The notes below the pieces were generated by a model. The model made no database searches. It had not been told where the DNA came from and saw nothing but the letters and a program-made list of their open reading frames with translations. This document shows positions 1 through 10,132 of a stretch of 64,000 bases of DNA, in pieces. Positions within the stretch are counted from its first letter, which is position 1. Each line of letters opens with the position of its first letter. This stretch comes from CAWANF01 sp963783355 (lineage in GTDB: Bacteria > Bacteroidota > Rhodothermia > Balneolales > DATFMH01), in contig CAWANF010000002.1 in assembly GCA_963783355.1 (NCBI GenBank), positions 62,001 to 126,000 on the forward strand, written 5' to 3'. Both the position numbers and the translations under genes were made by a program.

Positions 1-1
1 A

Positions 2-310
2 GCCGGTAAAATAACGACTTTTCACCCGCCCGGCGGCCATAGTGTCCGTGTCGATACTCATGTTTATTCCGGATATATGGTACCTCCCTATTACGACTCC
101 ATGATTGCTAAGCTAATCGTAAGCGCTCCTTCGAGAAGAGAAGCCATAGCCAGAATGTCGAGGGCGTTAAATGAATTTGTTATTGAAGGGATTAAAACAA
201 ATATTCCCTACCATTTACAATTACTACAGGACCCTAATTTTATAGAAGGTAAATTCAGTACTTATTACCTGGAAAAATCGTTTAAATATAAACCGGAAAA
301 AGCTAAATAG
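2..310 (+). CDS. accC: Acetyl-CoA carboxylase biotin carboxylase subunit, C-terminal part (cut by window start)
   Basis: The frame is open from base 2, so only the last 102 residues are present. They match the C-terminal domain of biotin carboxylase: an HPPGGHSVRVDTHVYSGY segment, then VPPYYDSMIAKLIV, then RMSRALNEFVIEGIKTNIPYH, which are the usual closing blocks of this subunit. The enzyme carboxylates biotin on the carrier protein AccB using ATP and bicarbonate, the first step of fatty-acid synthesis. gcvH follows after 11 bases in the same direction, so they are probably co-transcribed. A second, complete biotin carboxylase lies at 21374-22891. This copy is more likely the housekeeping one, but its AccB partner is outside the window. 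Confidence 0.88.
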   Translation, partial: AGKITTFHPPGGHSVRVDTHVYSGYMVPPYYDSMIAKLIVSAPSRREAIARMSRALNEFVIEGIKTNIPYHLQLLQDPNFIEGKFSTYYLEKSFKYKPEKAK

Positions 311-321
311 TCGAGAGTTTT

Positions 322-702
322 ATGAATTATCCATCTGATTTAAAATATACCCGCGAACATGAGTGGGTAAAAGATAATGGTGACGGTACCGCCACCATTG
401 GAATAACCGAATTTGCCCAGGGTGAACTTGGCGATATTGTATTTGTTGAATTAAGTGACGTTGATTCAGATTTATCTAAAGATGAAACATTTGGAACCAT
501 TGAAGCTGTTAAAACGGTTTCCGACTTATTCGCTCCTGTTTCTGGAAAAATTATCGAGATTAACGAAAGTTTAGCTGATGAACCCGAGGTTGTTAATGAG
601 GATCCATACGGTAAAGGATGGATGGTGAAGCTTTCAATAAATGATGCATCAGAACTTGATGATTTAATGGATGCAGATGCTTACCAAAAAATCATATCCT
701 GA
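322..702 (+). CDS. gcvH: Glycine cleavage system H protein
   Basis: The product is a 126-residue lipoyl carrier that shuttles the aminomethyl group between the P, T and L proteins of the glycine cleavage complex in the cytosol. The lipoylation site is clear: Lys64 in ETFGTIEAVKTVSDLFAP. The N-terminal YTREHEWV and the closing GKGWMVKL block are typical, and the length is normal. It starts 11 bases after accC. An intrinsic terminator follows at 721-757, so it ends that transcript. The other gcv genes are not in the window. Confidence 0.96.
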   Translation: MNYPSDLKYTREHEWVKDNGDGTATIGITEFAQGELGDIVFVELSDVDSDLSKDETFGTIEAVKTVSDLFAPVSGKIIEINESLADEPEVVNEDPYGKGWMVKLSINDASELDDLMDADAYQKIIS

Positions 703-720
703 TTTTAAATGTGATATTTC

Positions 721-757
721 AGCCGCTAATTAAATTCTAAGTTAGCGGCTTTGTTTT
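721..757 (+). terminator. Intrinsic terminator after gcvH
   Basis: A perfect 9-bp stem (AGCCGCTAA at 721-729 with TTAGCGGCT at 742-750) is followed by a T-rich tail. It separates the accC-gcvH transcript from guaA. Confidence 0.8.
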
Positions 758-819
758 ATTTTGTATCTTTATCTTTTCCTCGTTTATCTCTGATCTTTCA
801 ATACAAGTAACTTAATTCT

Positions 820-2370
820 ATGCATGCCCAACACGGTGAATGGATTCTGATTCTCGATTACGGTTCTCAGTATACTCAATTAATCGCACGTCGATTACGT
901 GAACTCAATGTCTACTGCGAAATTCATCCTTTCAATCACGATTTAACAGAATTTGAAGGTAACACTCCTAATGGAATTATATTATCCGGCGGCCCCATGA
1001 GTGTGAATGATGAAGGAGCTCCTTATCTGAATACTTCCATTTTCGATTGGAATGTACCCATTTTAGGAATTTGTTACGGCCTGCAACTTCTTGCTGTTCA
1101 TGAATTACCCGGTAGTGTTGAAAATGCTGAGCGTCGAGAATTTGGCCGTGCAGAAATTATCGTAGATGATGAAAAGGATCTCTTAAAAGGACTTTCTGAT
1201 ACCTCGGTCGTATGGATGAGTCATGGAGATCATATTATTTCACTCCCGGATAACTATAAAATTATAGCTCACACCAATAATGCACCTGTAGCGGCAGTCC
1301 GACACAAATCAAAACCTTTTTACGGTGTACAATTTCACCCGGAAGTAGTTCACACAATAGATGGAAAACAGATTCTTGAAAACTTTGCAAAAAATATCTG
1401 TAATCTTTCCTGTGATTGGACAGCTTTGTCTTTCATCGAACAAAGCCTGGAAGAAATTAAACAAAAAGTTGGTAATGACAAGGTTATTTGCGGCCTTTCC
1501 GGTGGTGTCGATTCTACCGTGACGGCAACATTATTATATAAAGCGATAGGAGCTCAGTTACAGTGCGTATTTGTAGATAACGGCCTTTTACGTAAGAATG
1601 AATATCAAAATGTGTTGGATTTATTTTCCAGGGATCTTCATTTGCCGGTTAAAGGCGTAGATGCGTCGGATAAATTTTTGTCGCGTTTAAAAGGTGTAAC
1701 AGATCCTGAAGAAAAACGGAAAATTATAGGAAACACTTTCATTGATGTTTTTGAAGAATTTATTTCCGGGGATTCCGGTTATAAATACCTGGCTCAAGGG
1801 ACGCTTTATCCCGATGTAATTGAAAGTGTATCATTTAAAGGTCCTTCGGCAACAATAAAATCGCATCATAACGTCGGTGGCCTCCCGGAAAAAATGAATC
1901 TGAAGCTGATTGAACCGATGCGTGAGCTGTTCAAAGATGAAGTTCGATCAGTTGGACGGGAATTAGGAATACCGGAACACTTTATAAAACGACATCCATT
2001 CCCTGGCCCCGGACTTGGTATCCGGGTAATTTCGGACATAACAAAAGAGAAGCTTGAAATCCTGCGTGAAGTAGATGATATTTTTATCTCGGAATTGAAT
2101 AGCCATAGTTTATACGATAAAGTATGGCAGGCTTTTGCCGTTTTACTTCCTGTTCAAAGTGTCGGTGTTATGGGCGACAGCCGAACATATGAATTTGTAG
2201 CCGGTTTGCGTGCTGTAACGAGTGTCGATGGCATGACAGCCGACTGGGCTCACTTGCCCCACGATTTTCTTGCTGATGTTTCTAATCGGGTTATCAACGA
2301 GGTTCGTGGAATAAATCGGGTTGTTTACGATATTAGTTCAAAACCACCATCTACTATTGAATGGGAATAA
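820..2370 (+). CDS. guaA: GMP synthase (glutamine-hydrolysing)
   Basis: This 516-residue enzyme converts XMP to GMP with ATP and glutamine. Domain order is class I glutamine amidotransferase (about 8-195), ATP pyrophosphatase (about 200-395) and the GMP-synthase dimerisation domain. The amidotransferase nucleophile is Cys85 in ILGICYGLQ, with the His/Glu pair in VQFHPEV. The PP-loop is CGLSGGVDST near residue 225. The C-terminus ends in KPPSTIEWE, the canonical end of GuaA. Length is normal and no residue looks missing. It is probably a single-gene transcript, since a terminator lies just upstream. Confidence 0.98.
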   Translation: MHAQHGEWILILDYGSQYTQLIARRLRELNVYCEIHPFNHDLTEFEGNTPNGIILSGGPMSVNDEGAPYLNTSIFDWNVPILGICYGLQLLAVHELPGSVENAERREFGRAEIIVDDEKDLLKGLSDTSVVWMSHGDHIISLPDNYKIIAHTNNAPVAAVRHKSKPFYGVQFHPEVVHTIDGKQILENFAKNICNLSCDWTALSFIEQSLEEIKQKVGNDKVICGLSGGVDSTVTATLLYKAIGAQLQCVFVDNGLLRKNEYQNVLDLFSRDLHLPVKGVDASDKFLSRLKGVTDPEEKRKIIGNTFIDVFEEFISGDSGYKYLAQGTLYPDVIESVSFKGPSATIKSHHNVGGLPEKMNLKLIEPMRELFKDEVRSVGRELGIPEHFIKRHPFPGPGLGIRVISDITKEKLEILREVDDIFISELNSHSLYDKVWQAFAVLLPVQSVGVMGDSRTYEFVAGLRAVTSVDGMTADWAHLPHDFLADVSNRVINEVRGINRVVYDISSKPPSTIEWE

Positions 2371-2466
2371 TATCTAAATTATCATCTACCAAACAATAAT
2401 ACAGGGAATCGTCGTTATAAAAGTTATTACAAAAACAGCATTCCAGGTCATTAATCAGGAGATTTC

Positions 2467-4320
2467 ATGAGCTATACAGGTCAACCTCTAAATTCCTTTT
2501 ATATGCTCTTTAAAAGATTTTCGAAAAAGTATTATGAATATTTATCTTCGGTATTCATTGTAATAACCGTTGCCTTAATATTATTATCGACCCCATTTAC
2601 TCCATCCTTTGGTCAGCAACTGATTGATTCACCGAATCAAAATGATGCCTTCAACCAGGCCCTGACTCTTTATAAACAGGGATCTTATGACCAGGCAGCC
2701 CTGCAATTTTCGAAAATTAATACCGATGAAGCTCGTCTTTTTGCAGGTAAAAGCTTCTTCTCCGCCGGTTATTTTGGAAAGGCACGATCCTACCTTCTTA
2801 AGGCACTCTCATCCCAGGTGATGCCTCAACAATTTGATGCATCCTATACCCTGTCACTTTGTGATTTCCAATTACATAATTTCGGACAAAGCCTCGATCG
2901 TTTATATAATCTTTCAAACAATCCACAATCGGGTGATGTAGGTAATCAGGCAAGGATATTCTATAATGAAATCCTTGATTATTTAACTCTTAGACAGCGA
3001 TTGAGAGCATTTCATGAATCTAATATAGCCAGCGTCCAGAAAGATATTGTAGTTTCCGTATTTGATAAAGTCGATGGCGAAACAGCGCAAAGCCTGATCA
3101 AGGCCTTAAAGACAAATTTTGCCAATACTTCCGATTCAACATTGGTACAGGATCTGGAATCAGACCTGAATAGCCTTCCGGCATATCAAAATGATTTACC
3201 GAAAAGAATACAATTAAAGGCCCCAAAAGGAATTTCGTATAATCTTGGAGTTGCTTTACCGAAGTTTGAACAAAACTCGGATGAATTTTCTGTCAGCCAG
3301 GGCCTTTATTATGGAATCTTGATGGCTGTTGAGAATTTCAATAAGCGTAATAATGGGCAAAAAGTTTTTATCCACTATATCAATACATTAAAAGATCAGG
3401 ATAAGCCGAAAGACATTATGACCGAATTGGCGTGGAACCAACATGCTGATATGATAATTGGCCCCCTATATTCTGAAATGACAGAATCAATGGCTCCCCT
3501 TGCTGAACAATACCAGATTCCTATGCTCGCTCCTCTGGCTAATTATGATTCCCTGAATATTGATAATCCCTATGTATACCAGGCAAATCCTACTTTTGAT
3601 GTTCGTGGAAAGAAAATGGCTGATTTTGCTGTAAACCGGTTACACCTAGATACTCTGGCGGTTATCGTTAATAAAAATTCCTGGGGAATGCATGAAGCTT
3701 TCGCATTTCGTGACGAGGCAGAGAAATTAGGAGCTAAAGTTCAATATTTCTTCTCCGACGACTTCGAAGCCAATAAATTTGATGTGTCTCAATATGACCA
3801 ATATTTCTCTACAGATTCTACTATGATTGACAGTTTAGGTAGTAAACATGTCGATGCAGTTTACCTGCCCATGACCGGTGCCACAGCTCCTGCCTTAATA
3901 AATCTTGTTATGACTGATTTAGAAGCTTACCGGGCTAATGTAACCATCCTGGGCTCACAGGAATGGGCGACAGCAGGCCTCGATCCGGATCAAATATCAA
4001 AATTCAATATTTATTACTCTGGGATTAATGTACCTGATACAAGTAGTAGTGATGTTAAAACCTTCAATATAGATTATCAGAATCGCTTCGGCCTGGCGGC
4101 TAATCGTTATTCTGTTATGGGATTCGACTGTGCCAATTTTATGCTAAAAACGCTTGAAAAAGTTCAAAATCCCGCTCTTCTGAAAGAAGCGTTGAAAAAT
4201 AGTGATGAGTTTGTTGGATTGGGAAGTCATTACATTTTTGACGGATCACATATAAATCAGGCTGTTGAATTCTTTAAATTAACTCCCGACGGATCTCAGA
4301 AAGTAGCAATATCAAATTAA
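2467..4320 (+). CDS. TPR plus type-I periplasmic-binding-fold protein (LpoA-like)
   Basis: This is a 617-residue envelope protein. A hydrophobic segment at about residues 29-44 acts as signal or anchor and is followed by GQQ. Residues about 60-230 form TPR-like helical repeats (ALTLYKQGSYDQAALQFSKI). From about 262 to the end is a type-I periplasmic binding fold like branched-chain amino-acid receptors (LGVALPKFEQ, DMIIGPLYSEM, IPMLAPLANYDSL). TPR followed by this fold is the arrangement of LpoA, the outer-membrane activator of PBP1A in gamma-proteobacteria. Function here is inferred from architecture only. The start is supported by AGGAG at 2457-2461. A receptor for an ABC importer is the alternative, but no permease lies nearby. 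Confidence 0.75.
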   Translation: MSYTGQPLNSFYMLFKRFSKKYYEYLSSVFIVITVALILLSTPFTPSFGQQLIDSPNQNDAFNQALTLYKQGSYDQAALQFSKINTDEARLFAGKSFFSAGYFGKARSYLLKALSSQVMPQQFDASYTLSLCDFQLHNFGQSLDRLYNLSNNPQSGDVGNQARIFYNEILDYLTLRQRLRAFHESNIASVQKDIVVSVFDKVDGETAQSLIKALKTNFANTSDSTLVQDLESDLNSLPAYQNDLPKRIQLKAPKGISYNLGVALPKFEQNSDEFSVSQGLYYGILMAVENFNKRNNGQKVFIHYINTLKDQDKPKDIMTELAWNQHADMIIGPLYSEMTESMAPLAEQYQIPMLAPLANYDSLNIDNPYVYQANPTFDVRGKKMADFAVNRLHLDTLAVIVNKNSWGMHEAFAFRDEAEKLGAKVQYFFSDDFEANKFDVSQYDQYFSTDSTMIDSLGSKHVDAVYLPMTGATAPALINLVMTDLEAYRANVTILGSQEWATAGLDPDQISKFNIYYSGINVPDTSSSDVKTFNIDYQNRFGLAANRYSVMGFDCANFMLKTLEKVQNPALLKEALKNSDEFVGLGSHYIFDGSHINQAVEFFKLTPDGSQKVAISN

Positions 4321-4324
4321 ATTA

Positions 4325-4352
4325 GTATTGAGTATTGAGTATTGAGTATTGA
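4325..4352. repeat. Four tandem copies of a 7-bp unit
   Basis: The heptamer GTATTGA is repeated four times without interruption in the short gap between two convergent genes. It is a simple-sequence tract, probably variable in copy number, and too far from any start codon to look like phase variation. Confidence 0.9.
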
Positions 4353-4373
4353 GAGGATTTCGGATATTCCGCC

Positions 4374-5474
4374 TCACTGCTTACTGTTAGCTTCACGTTC
4401 TCTTTCTCTTTTTATACGATATTGTTTACGAATCCATTTTCGCCATTTTTCGCTTTTTTTGAGATGTTCAGCATAAGTCTTTGAGAAAGCATGATCACCA
4501 CTGGGCGTCGCCACCATATACATGTAATCATTATCCTGCGGGAACAGGGCTGCTTTAATAGAGCTAATGCTCGGGTTTGTAATAGGTCCCGGGGGTAGTC
4601 CCCTGTATAAATATGTGTTATACGGATTTTTGATATGATAATCTTTGTACAATAACCGGCGACGATCGCCAATAATAAAATTGATGGTCGGATCGGCCTG
4701 TAACAGCCATCCTTTTTTTAAACGGTTCCAGTATAAACCACTGATCTCTGGTTTTTCTTTTGGATCTTTGGCTTCCCATTCGATAATTGAGGCCAGTGTA
4801 ACAATTTTATCGGCCGTCATTTTTAGCTGGTTAAGCCTTTCCTGGTATTTTTTTGTAACATCCTGATGAAATTCAGATAGCATCTTTTGTATAAACTGTT
4901 CAGGAGTAGATGTCCAGTAAAATCGATATGTGTTAGGCAACATTCTGCCAAAAACATCTTTTTCAGGCACGCCTAAGCTATCCAACATGGTTGAATCGTG
5001 CATAGCCTTCCATAAATCATTGCCATTAAATTTGAAATATTGAGAAACCTCGGTAACAAAACGATCTTCCATTAAACCAGGCAAGATTGTGACACGAACC
5101 GGATCCTGAATGCCATAAGCCAGCTTTTTCAAAAAAGAATTATAGGAATAATCCTTCGATATTTCATACCGTCCTATTTGAAAACGTCTCCAGCCTAACA
5201 ATTGCGCTACCCAATCAAATTCATTTCTGTTAAAATGAATATCAGTGGTATCTAACATTGCATTTAAGCCCTTTAAATCCTCAGGCTTATATAGGTAAAT
5301 CACGGTCGTGGAATCTACGGTAATGGCTGCCTTGTTATAAATTCTGGTAAAACGAGACGTAAAAACAGTACTAAATACAATTATGAAAAGGGTTATGGCT
5401 GTGGCCAACTCAGCTGGTAATAATGGGGTCTTGCTGAGTATTTCAGCAATAATACTTTTATGATTTTGGAACAT
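4374..5474 (-). CDS. mltG: Endolytic peptidoglycan transglycosylase MltG (YceG family)
   Basis: The 366-residue protein has a single N-terminal membrane segment (about 18-38), a LysM-like region and the YceG catalytic domain. The catalytic Glu is in the VTLASIIEWEAKD block, and the later blocks LQADPTINFIIG, YNTYLYRGLPPGPITNPS and DHAFSKTYAEH are all diagnostic. MltG cuts nascent glycan strands at the inner membrane and is thought to set strand length. It faces the LpoA-like gene tail to tail. Length is typical and no residue is missing. Confidence 0.95.
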   Translation of the reverse strand: MFQNHKSIIAEILSKTPLLPAELATAITLFIIVFSTVFTSRFTRIYNKAAITVDSTTVIYLYKPEDLKGLNAMLDTTDIHFNRNEFDWVAQLLGWRRFQIGRYEISKDYSYNSFLKKLAYGIQDPVRVTILPGLMEDRFVTEVSQYFKFNGNDLWKAMHDSTMLDSLGVPEKDVFGRMLPNTYRFYWTSTPEQFIQKMLSEFHQDVTKKYQERLNQLKMTADKIVTLASIIEWEAKDPKEKPEISGLYWNRLKKGWLLQADPTINFIIGDRRRLLYKDYHIKNPYNTYLYRGLPPGPITNPSISSIKAALFPQDNDYMYMVATPSGDHAFSKTYAEHLKKSEKWRKWIRKQYRIKREREREANSKQ

Positions 5475-5572
5475 CTATCCTCTGACAGCTCATCTGTATT
5501 CTATTAAAACGGATGATTTAATTTAACGAATTCTGAACTAAACAATAAAAAACCATTTCAAAAACCAGAAAC

Positions 5573-5606
5573 AAAAAAGCCCTTCAGCTTTGATGTAAAG
5601 GGCTTT
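5573..5606 (-). terminator. Intrinsic terminator after the Bax-inhibitor-type gene
   Basis: Read on the minus strand, AAAGCCCTT and AAGGGCTTT pair around a 12-base loop and a run of six T follows. It lies 38 bases past the stop of the gene at 5644-6372. Confidence 0.8.
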
Positions 5607-5643
5607 GAATGACTTTAACTAAAGATTTTTATAAGAATAGAAA

Positions 5644-6372
5644 TTATCTCCTTTGCATGCTTGCCAATAATCGCAGAAACTCGATGTACAACCAAACAAG
5701 TGTCACCATAAGTCCAAAGGCTCCATACCATTCCATATATTTTGGTGCATTTTGTGTGGCCATTTCTTCAATAAAGTCAAAGTCCAGAACAAGGTTTAAT
5801 GCAGCAACCCCAACAACGATCAGGTTGAATACAATACCAAATGTTCCGCCTCCGAAAATAAAATTCATATGGACTCCAAAAAGCCCAATGATGAAGCTGA
5901 TAAAATAGGCTATAAAGATTCCGGCAGTTGCAGCAATCACACCCAGTCGAAATTTTTGGGTAACTTTGATAAGGCCGGTTTTATAGGCAAACAACATAGC
6001 TGCAGCGGTTCCAAATGTAAGAAGTACCGCCTGGATTACAATACCTGGATATTGAGCTTCAAAAATTGATGAAATACCACCGATAAACATTCCTTCCAAA
6101 AGAGCATACAATGGTGCGGTATATCGGGCCCAATCCATTTTGAAAATTGTAACCATAGCCGTGATAAATCCGCCAAATGCCCCAAGGGCAATCCATCCAC
6201 CCATTGCCTGCGGGTTAGACCATGTCAGGGTAGCACCGGCAATCAGGATAAGTAACATCAAACCGGTTTTATTTACCGTTCCGTCTACGGTCATAACCTG
6301 TTCACCGCTAGCCGTTCCTAAAACACCTTCAAATACTTTTCTGCGTAATGCAGGATTTGCAGATCTTGTCAT
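5644..6372 (-). CDS. Bax inhibitor-1/YccA family membrane protein
   Basis: This 242-residue polytopic protein has about seven membrane segments. The opening RSANPALR, the YALLEGMFIGGISSIFE segment and the closing YIEFLRLLASMQRR are typical of the bacterial YccA/BI-1 group, whose structurally studied member is a pH-dependent calcium leak channel. The biological role in bacteria is not settled. The gene has its own terminator downstream and appears monocistronic. Confidence 0.9.
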   Translation of the reverse strand: MTRSANPALRRKVFEGVLGTASGEQVMTVDGTVNKTGLMLLILIAGATLTWSNPQAMGGWIALGAFGGFITAMVTIFKMDWARYTAPLYALLEGMFIGGISSIFEAQYPGIVIQAVLLTFGTAAAMLFAYKTGLIKVTQKFRLGVIAATAGIFIAYFISFIIGLFGVHMNFIFGGGTFGIVFNLIVVGVAALNLVLDFDFIEEMATQNAPKYMEWYGAFGLMVTLVWLYIEFLRLLASMQRR

Positions 6373-6532
6373 ATTCTTTTAAATCCTCAAACAGTTAAAA
6401 TTATTTAGATAAATTATTCACAAATGGTAAAACGCTATAAAAGACAAACTATTATACTGAATTATGATAAATAAGATGCATATGCTAACAGAGAAATAAT
6501 TAAATAGCAAGCAAATAGAACCGTTAACCTAA

Positions 6533-9500
6533 TTACATATTCCTTCTGTATTGTCCTCCCACTTTATACATGGCATGGGAAATGTCGCCTAGAGAGCTAA
6601 CTTTGACGGTATCCATCAACTCCTTAAAAATATTGCCATCTGTTCGAGCCGTTTCCTGCAACCTTTTCAGGGCATCTGCTTTTTCGTTCTCATTGCGTTT
6701 CCAGAAATTGTGCAATGATTCAATTTGTTGCTGTTTTTCTTCTTCTGTTGATCGAATGAGTTCCACAGGTTTTGAATCTTCTTCACTCTTTTTTTCATCA
6801 ATAAATGTGTTAACACCTATGATTGGCAAATCCCCGTTGTGTTTAAGTGTTTCGTAATGGAGACTCTCTTCCTGGATTTTGCCCCTTTGATACATCGTCT
6901 CCATGGCTCCCAGCACACCGCCACGCTCGGTAATACGATCGAATTCTCTTAATATCGCTTCTTCTACAAGGTCGGTCAGCTCTTCCATGATGAAAGCTCC
7001 CTGCAAAGGATTCTCATTCTTTGCCATTCCCAGTTCTTTATTGATAATCAATTGAATAGCAAGCGCCCTGCGCACAGACTCTTCGGTCGGCGTTGTTATC
7101 GCTTCGTCATATGCATTGGTATGTAACGAGTTGCAGTTATCATAGATGGCCATAAGAGCCTGAAGCGTAGTCCGAATGTCATTGAACTGAATTTCCTTTG
7201 CATGCAGCGAACGTCCGCTGGTCTGAATGTGATATTTTAATTTTTGAGAACGATCATTGGCTTTATAGAGGTTTTTCATGGAGATAGCCCAAATCCTGCG
7301 TGCTACTCTTCCGATGACGGCATACTCCGGATCAAGCCCGTTACTAAAGAAAAATGAAAGATTATGGGCAAAATCATCAATATTAAGACCTCTCGAGAGA
7401 TAATATTCCACATATGTAAAACCATTGGACAACGTGAATGCCGCTTGTGAAATCGGGTTGGCACCGGCCTCTGCAATATGATATCCTGAAATAGAAACCG
7501 AATAGTAATTCCTGACTTTATGTTTCGTGAAATATTCCTGTATGTCGCCCATCATTCTCAAGGCGTATTCAGTAGAAAATATACATGTGTTTTGCGCCTG
7601 ATCTTCTTTAAGGATATCAGCCTGAACGGTTCCTCTGACAACCTTCAGGGTTTGGGCTTTTATTTTTTCATATGTTTCCACAGCAACCAGCTTATCGCCC
7701 GTTATTCCAAGCAAACCAAGTCCAAATCCATTATTTGTCCGTGGTAACTTGCCTTTATATTTTGGCTGAACAGTATTTCTTTCTTTGAAATATTTTTTAA
7801 TGGTCTTCTGGGCTTCTTCCCATTTGCCTTCGTTTCGCAGATATCGTTCAACTTCCTGATCGATGGCCGTATTCATAAACATAGCCAGTATCATCGGCGC
7901 CGGGCCATTAATCGTCATAGAAACCGATGTAGCCGGATTCGTCAGTTCAAAACCTGAATACAGTTTTTTCATGTCGTCAAGTGAACATATGCTCACCCCG
8001 GAATTTCCAATTTTTCCATAAATATCCGGACGATAATCAGGATCTTCTCCATATAATGTCACCGAATCGAACGCGGTAGACAATCGTTTTGCCGGCATGC
8101 CTTCACTTACAAAATGGAATCGTTTATTTGTTCTTTCCGGCGTTCCTTCACCGGCGAACATGCGGGTAGGATCTTCATTTTGTCGCTTAAATGGAAAAAC
8201 ACCGGCGGTATAAGGAAAATATCCCGGCAAATTTTCTTTCAATGCAAAACGAAGACGTTCACCGTAATCTTCATATTTAGGAGTAGCTACCCGTGCCAGT
8301 TTTGTACCGCTCAAAGACGTATGATAAAGCTTGTTTTTAATACTTTTATCCCGAATCTTCGTCTCGAAATAATCACTTCTGTACTGTTCTGTGAGCCCGT
8401 CCCAATTTTCCAGGATGTTTTTACTTATTGAATCCAGCTTACCCTGCCAATGAGCCTCCATTTCATGTAATCTGGCCGAAATGACCTCGCGTTCATCAGG
8501 ATTCCATTTCTCGAGTTGCCGTATGGTTCCATAAACATGATGCCACTTCCGGGCGAATTCAACTTGTTGTTCTACCCAGGAATGATAATCCCGGACAGAA
8601 TCACTTATTTCTGATAAATAACGATTTCTTTTAGGCGGGATGATAGCCTGAGTATGTAAATCCTCTGCAGGCTTTGGATCGTTATAAATATTGGTTACCC
8701 AATCCAAAGAATAATGGGCATTTATTTTATTGATCAGCGCTTTAAAAAGCCGATTAACACCTTCATCATTAAACTGTGCTGCAATGGTCGGATAAACGGG
8801 TAATTCCGAATCCTGAGCCTCCCAAAGCAGGTGGTTTCTCTTATATTGCTTACGAACATCCCGCAAGGCATCCTGGGAACCCTTTTTCTCAAACTTATTT
8901 AAAACAATGAGCTCGGCCATGTCCAGCATATTGATTTTTTCCAGCTGGGTCGCCGCTCCATATTCACTGGTCATAACGTACATTGGGATATCAACAAGAT
9001 CGACAATTTCTGTATCACTTTGACCAATTCCGCTGGTTTCAACAATAATCATATCATATCCGGCTGTTTTGCAAATCGCCACAGCTCCTTTCACGGCTTC
9101 ACTGGTCGCCTTATTATGAGAACGGGTCGCCAGGCTTCTCATATAGACCCGCTCATTATCAATACTGTTCATCCTGATACGATCGCCTAAAAGTGCCCCG
9201 CCGGTTCGTCTTCTCGAAGGATCAATGGAAATTACAGCCACCTGTAAATCATCATATTCCGTCAAAAAACGGCGTACAATTTCATCGGTTAATGAACTTT
9301 TTCCAGCACCGCCCGTTCCGGTTATGCCAATCAAAGGGATAGGTTTTTCAACCGGGGACTTAAACTCCGTTCCATCTCCTAATATCAGTTTGTCATCTTT
9401 ATAACTGACTATTTTTTTGTTCTCAATTTCAATGGCTGTAATACATCTTGCAATCGTTTTTTTATCACCTTCCAGAATTTTTAAAGGATCGGCATCCTGT

Positions 9501-10021
9501 ATGGATGTCGTATCGTAGTCACAACTTTCGAGCATGTAATTAATCATGCCTTGCAGCCCCATCTGACGGCCATCATCAACCGAAAATATCCTCTCTACGC
9601 CATATTCATGTAATTCTTTAATTTCTTCATTGACAATAACTCCGCCCCCGCCGCCGAATATTTTGATATGTGAAGCACCATTTTCCTTAAGCAGGTCAAC
9701 CATGAATTTAAAATATTCTATATGACCTCCCTGATATGAACTGATAGCAATACCCTGAGCATCTTCCTGAATGGCGCAATGTACAATCTCATGAACAGAA
9801 CGATTATGCCCCAAATGAATAACCTCTGCTCCGCTGCTTTGCAGGATTCGCCTCATAATATTTATGCTGGCGTCGTGTCCGTCAAACAGACTGGCAGCTG
9901 TTACAAACCGAATCTTGTTTGTCATCCTATAAATCTCTGGTTCTGTATATTTGACGTTTTCACCCTGTGTTTTTGAATCTTTCTTATCCAGAATGACCGT
10001 TTTTTTAGAGTTATTGCCCAT
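6533..10021 (-). CDS. icmF: Fused isobutyryl-CoA mutase IcmF
   Basis: This 1162-residue fusion carries a B12-binding domain (about 35-165, FDGHDASINIMRRI and FGGGGGV), a MeaB-type G-protein chaperone (about 225-430, Walker A GITGTGGAGKSSLTDE, then DPSRRRTGGALLGDR and NKFEKKG), a linker, and the acyl-CoA mutase barrel (about 570-1130, YFPYTAGVFPFKR, MFAGEGTPERTNKRF). It interconverts isobutyryl-CoA and n-butyryl-CoA with adenosylcobalamin, and some relatives accept pivalyl- or isovaleryl-CoA. The GVFPFKR segment replaces the tyrosine-bearing block of methylmalonyl-CoA mutase, which argues against that substrate. All domains are intact. It stands alone between intergenic gaps of about 110-160 bases. 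Confidence 0.95.
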   Translation of the reverse strand: MGNNSKKTVILDKKDSKTQGENVKYTEPEIYRMTNKIRFVTAASLFDGHDASINIMRRILQSSGAEVIHLGHNRSVHEIVHCAIQEDAQGIAISSYQGGHIEYFKFMVDLLKENGASHIKIFGGGGGVIVNEEIKELHEYGVERIFSVDDGRQMGLQGMINYMLESCDYDTTSIQDADPLKILEGDKKTIARCITAIEIENKKIVSYKDDKLILGDGTEFKSPVEKPIPLIGITGTGGAGKSSLTDEIVRRFLTEYDDLQVAVISIDPSRRRTGGALLGDRIRMNSIDNERVYMRSLATRSHNKATSEAVKGAVAICKTAGYDMIIVETSGIGQSDTEIVDLVDIPMYVMTSEYGAATQLEKINMLDMAELIVLNKFEKKGSQDALRDVRKQYKRNHLLWEAQDSELPVYPTIAAQFNDEGVNRLFKALINKINAHYSLDWVTNIYNDPKPAEDLHTQAIIPPKRNRYLSEISDSVRDYHSWVEQQVEFARKWHHVYGTIRQLEKWNPDEREVISARLHEMEAHWQGKLDSISKNILENWDGLTEQYRSDYFETKIRDKSIKNKLYHTSLSGTKLARVATPKYEDYGERLRFALKENLPGYFPYTAGVFPFKRQNEDPTRMFAGEGTPERTNKRFHFVSEGMPAKRLSTAFDSVTLYGEDPDYRPDIYGKIGNSGVSICSLDDMKKLYSGFELTNPATSVSMTINGPAPMILAMFMNTAIDQEVERYLRNEGKWEEAQKTIKKYFKERNTVQPKYKGKLPRTNNGFGLGLLGITGDKLVAVETYEKIKAQTLKVVRGTVQADILKEDQAQNTCIFSTEYALRMMGDIQEYFTKHKVRNYYSVSISGYHIAEAGANPISQAAFTLSNGFTYVEYYLSRGLNIDDFAHNLSFFFSNGLDPEYAVIGRVARRIWAISMKNLYKANDRSQKLKYHIQTSGRSLHAKEIQFNDIRTTLQALMAIYDNCNSLHTNAYDEAITTPTEESVRRALAIQLIINKELGMAKNENPLQGAFIMEELTDLVEEAILREFDRITERGGVLGAMETMYQRGKIQEESLHYETLKHNGDLPIIGVNTFIDEKKSEEDSKPVELIRSTEEEKQQQIESLHNFWKRNENEKADALKRLQETARTDGNIFKELMDTVKVSSLGDISHAMYKVGGQYRRNM

Positions 10022-10132
10022 AATTTTTAAAACATCAATATTTATTAGAAAAAGCGCTTTTTTATTGTTTGTAATTTACGAAAATGTGATGAATATCTTA
10101 AAATTCAGTCGAAATAAACGAATTCTTTCCAT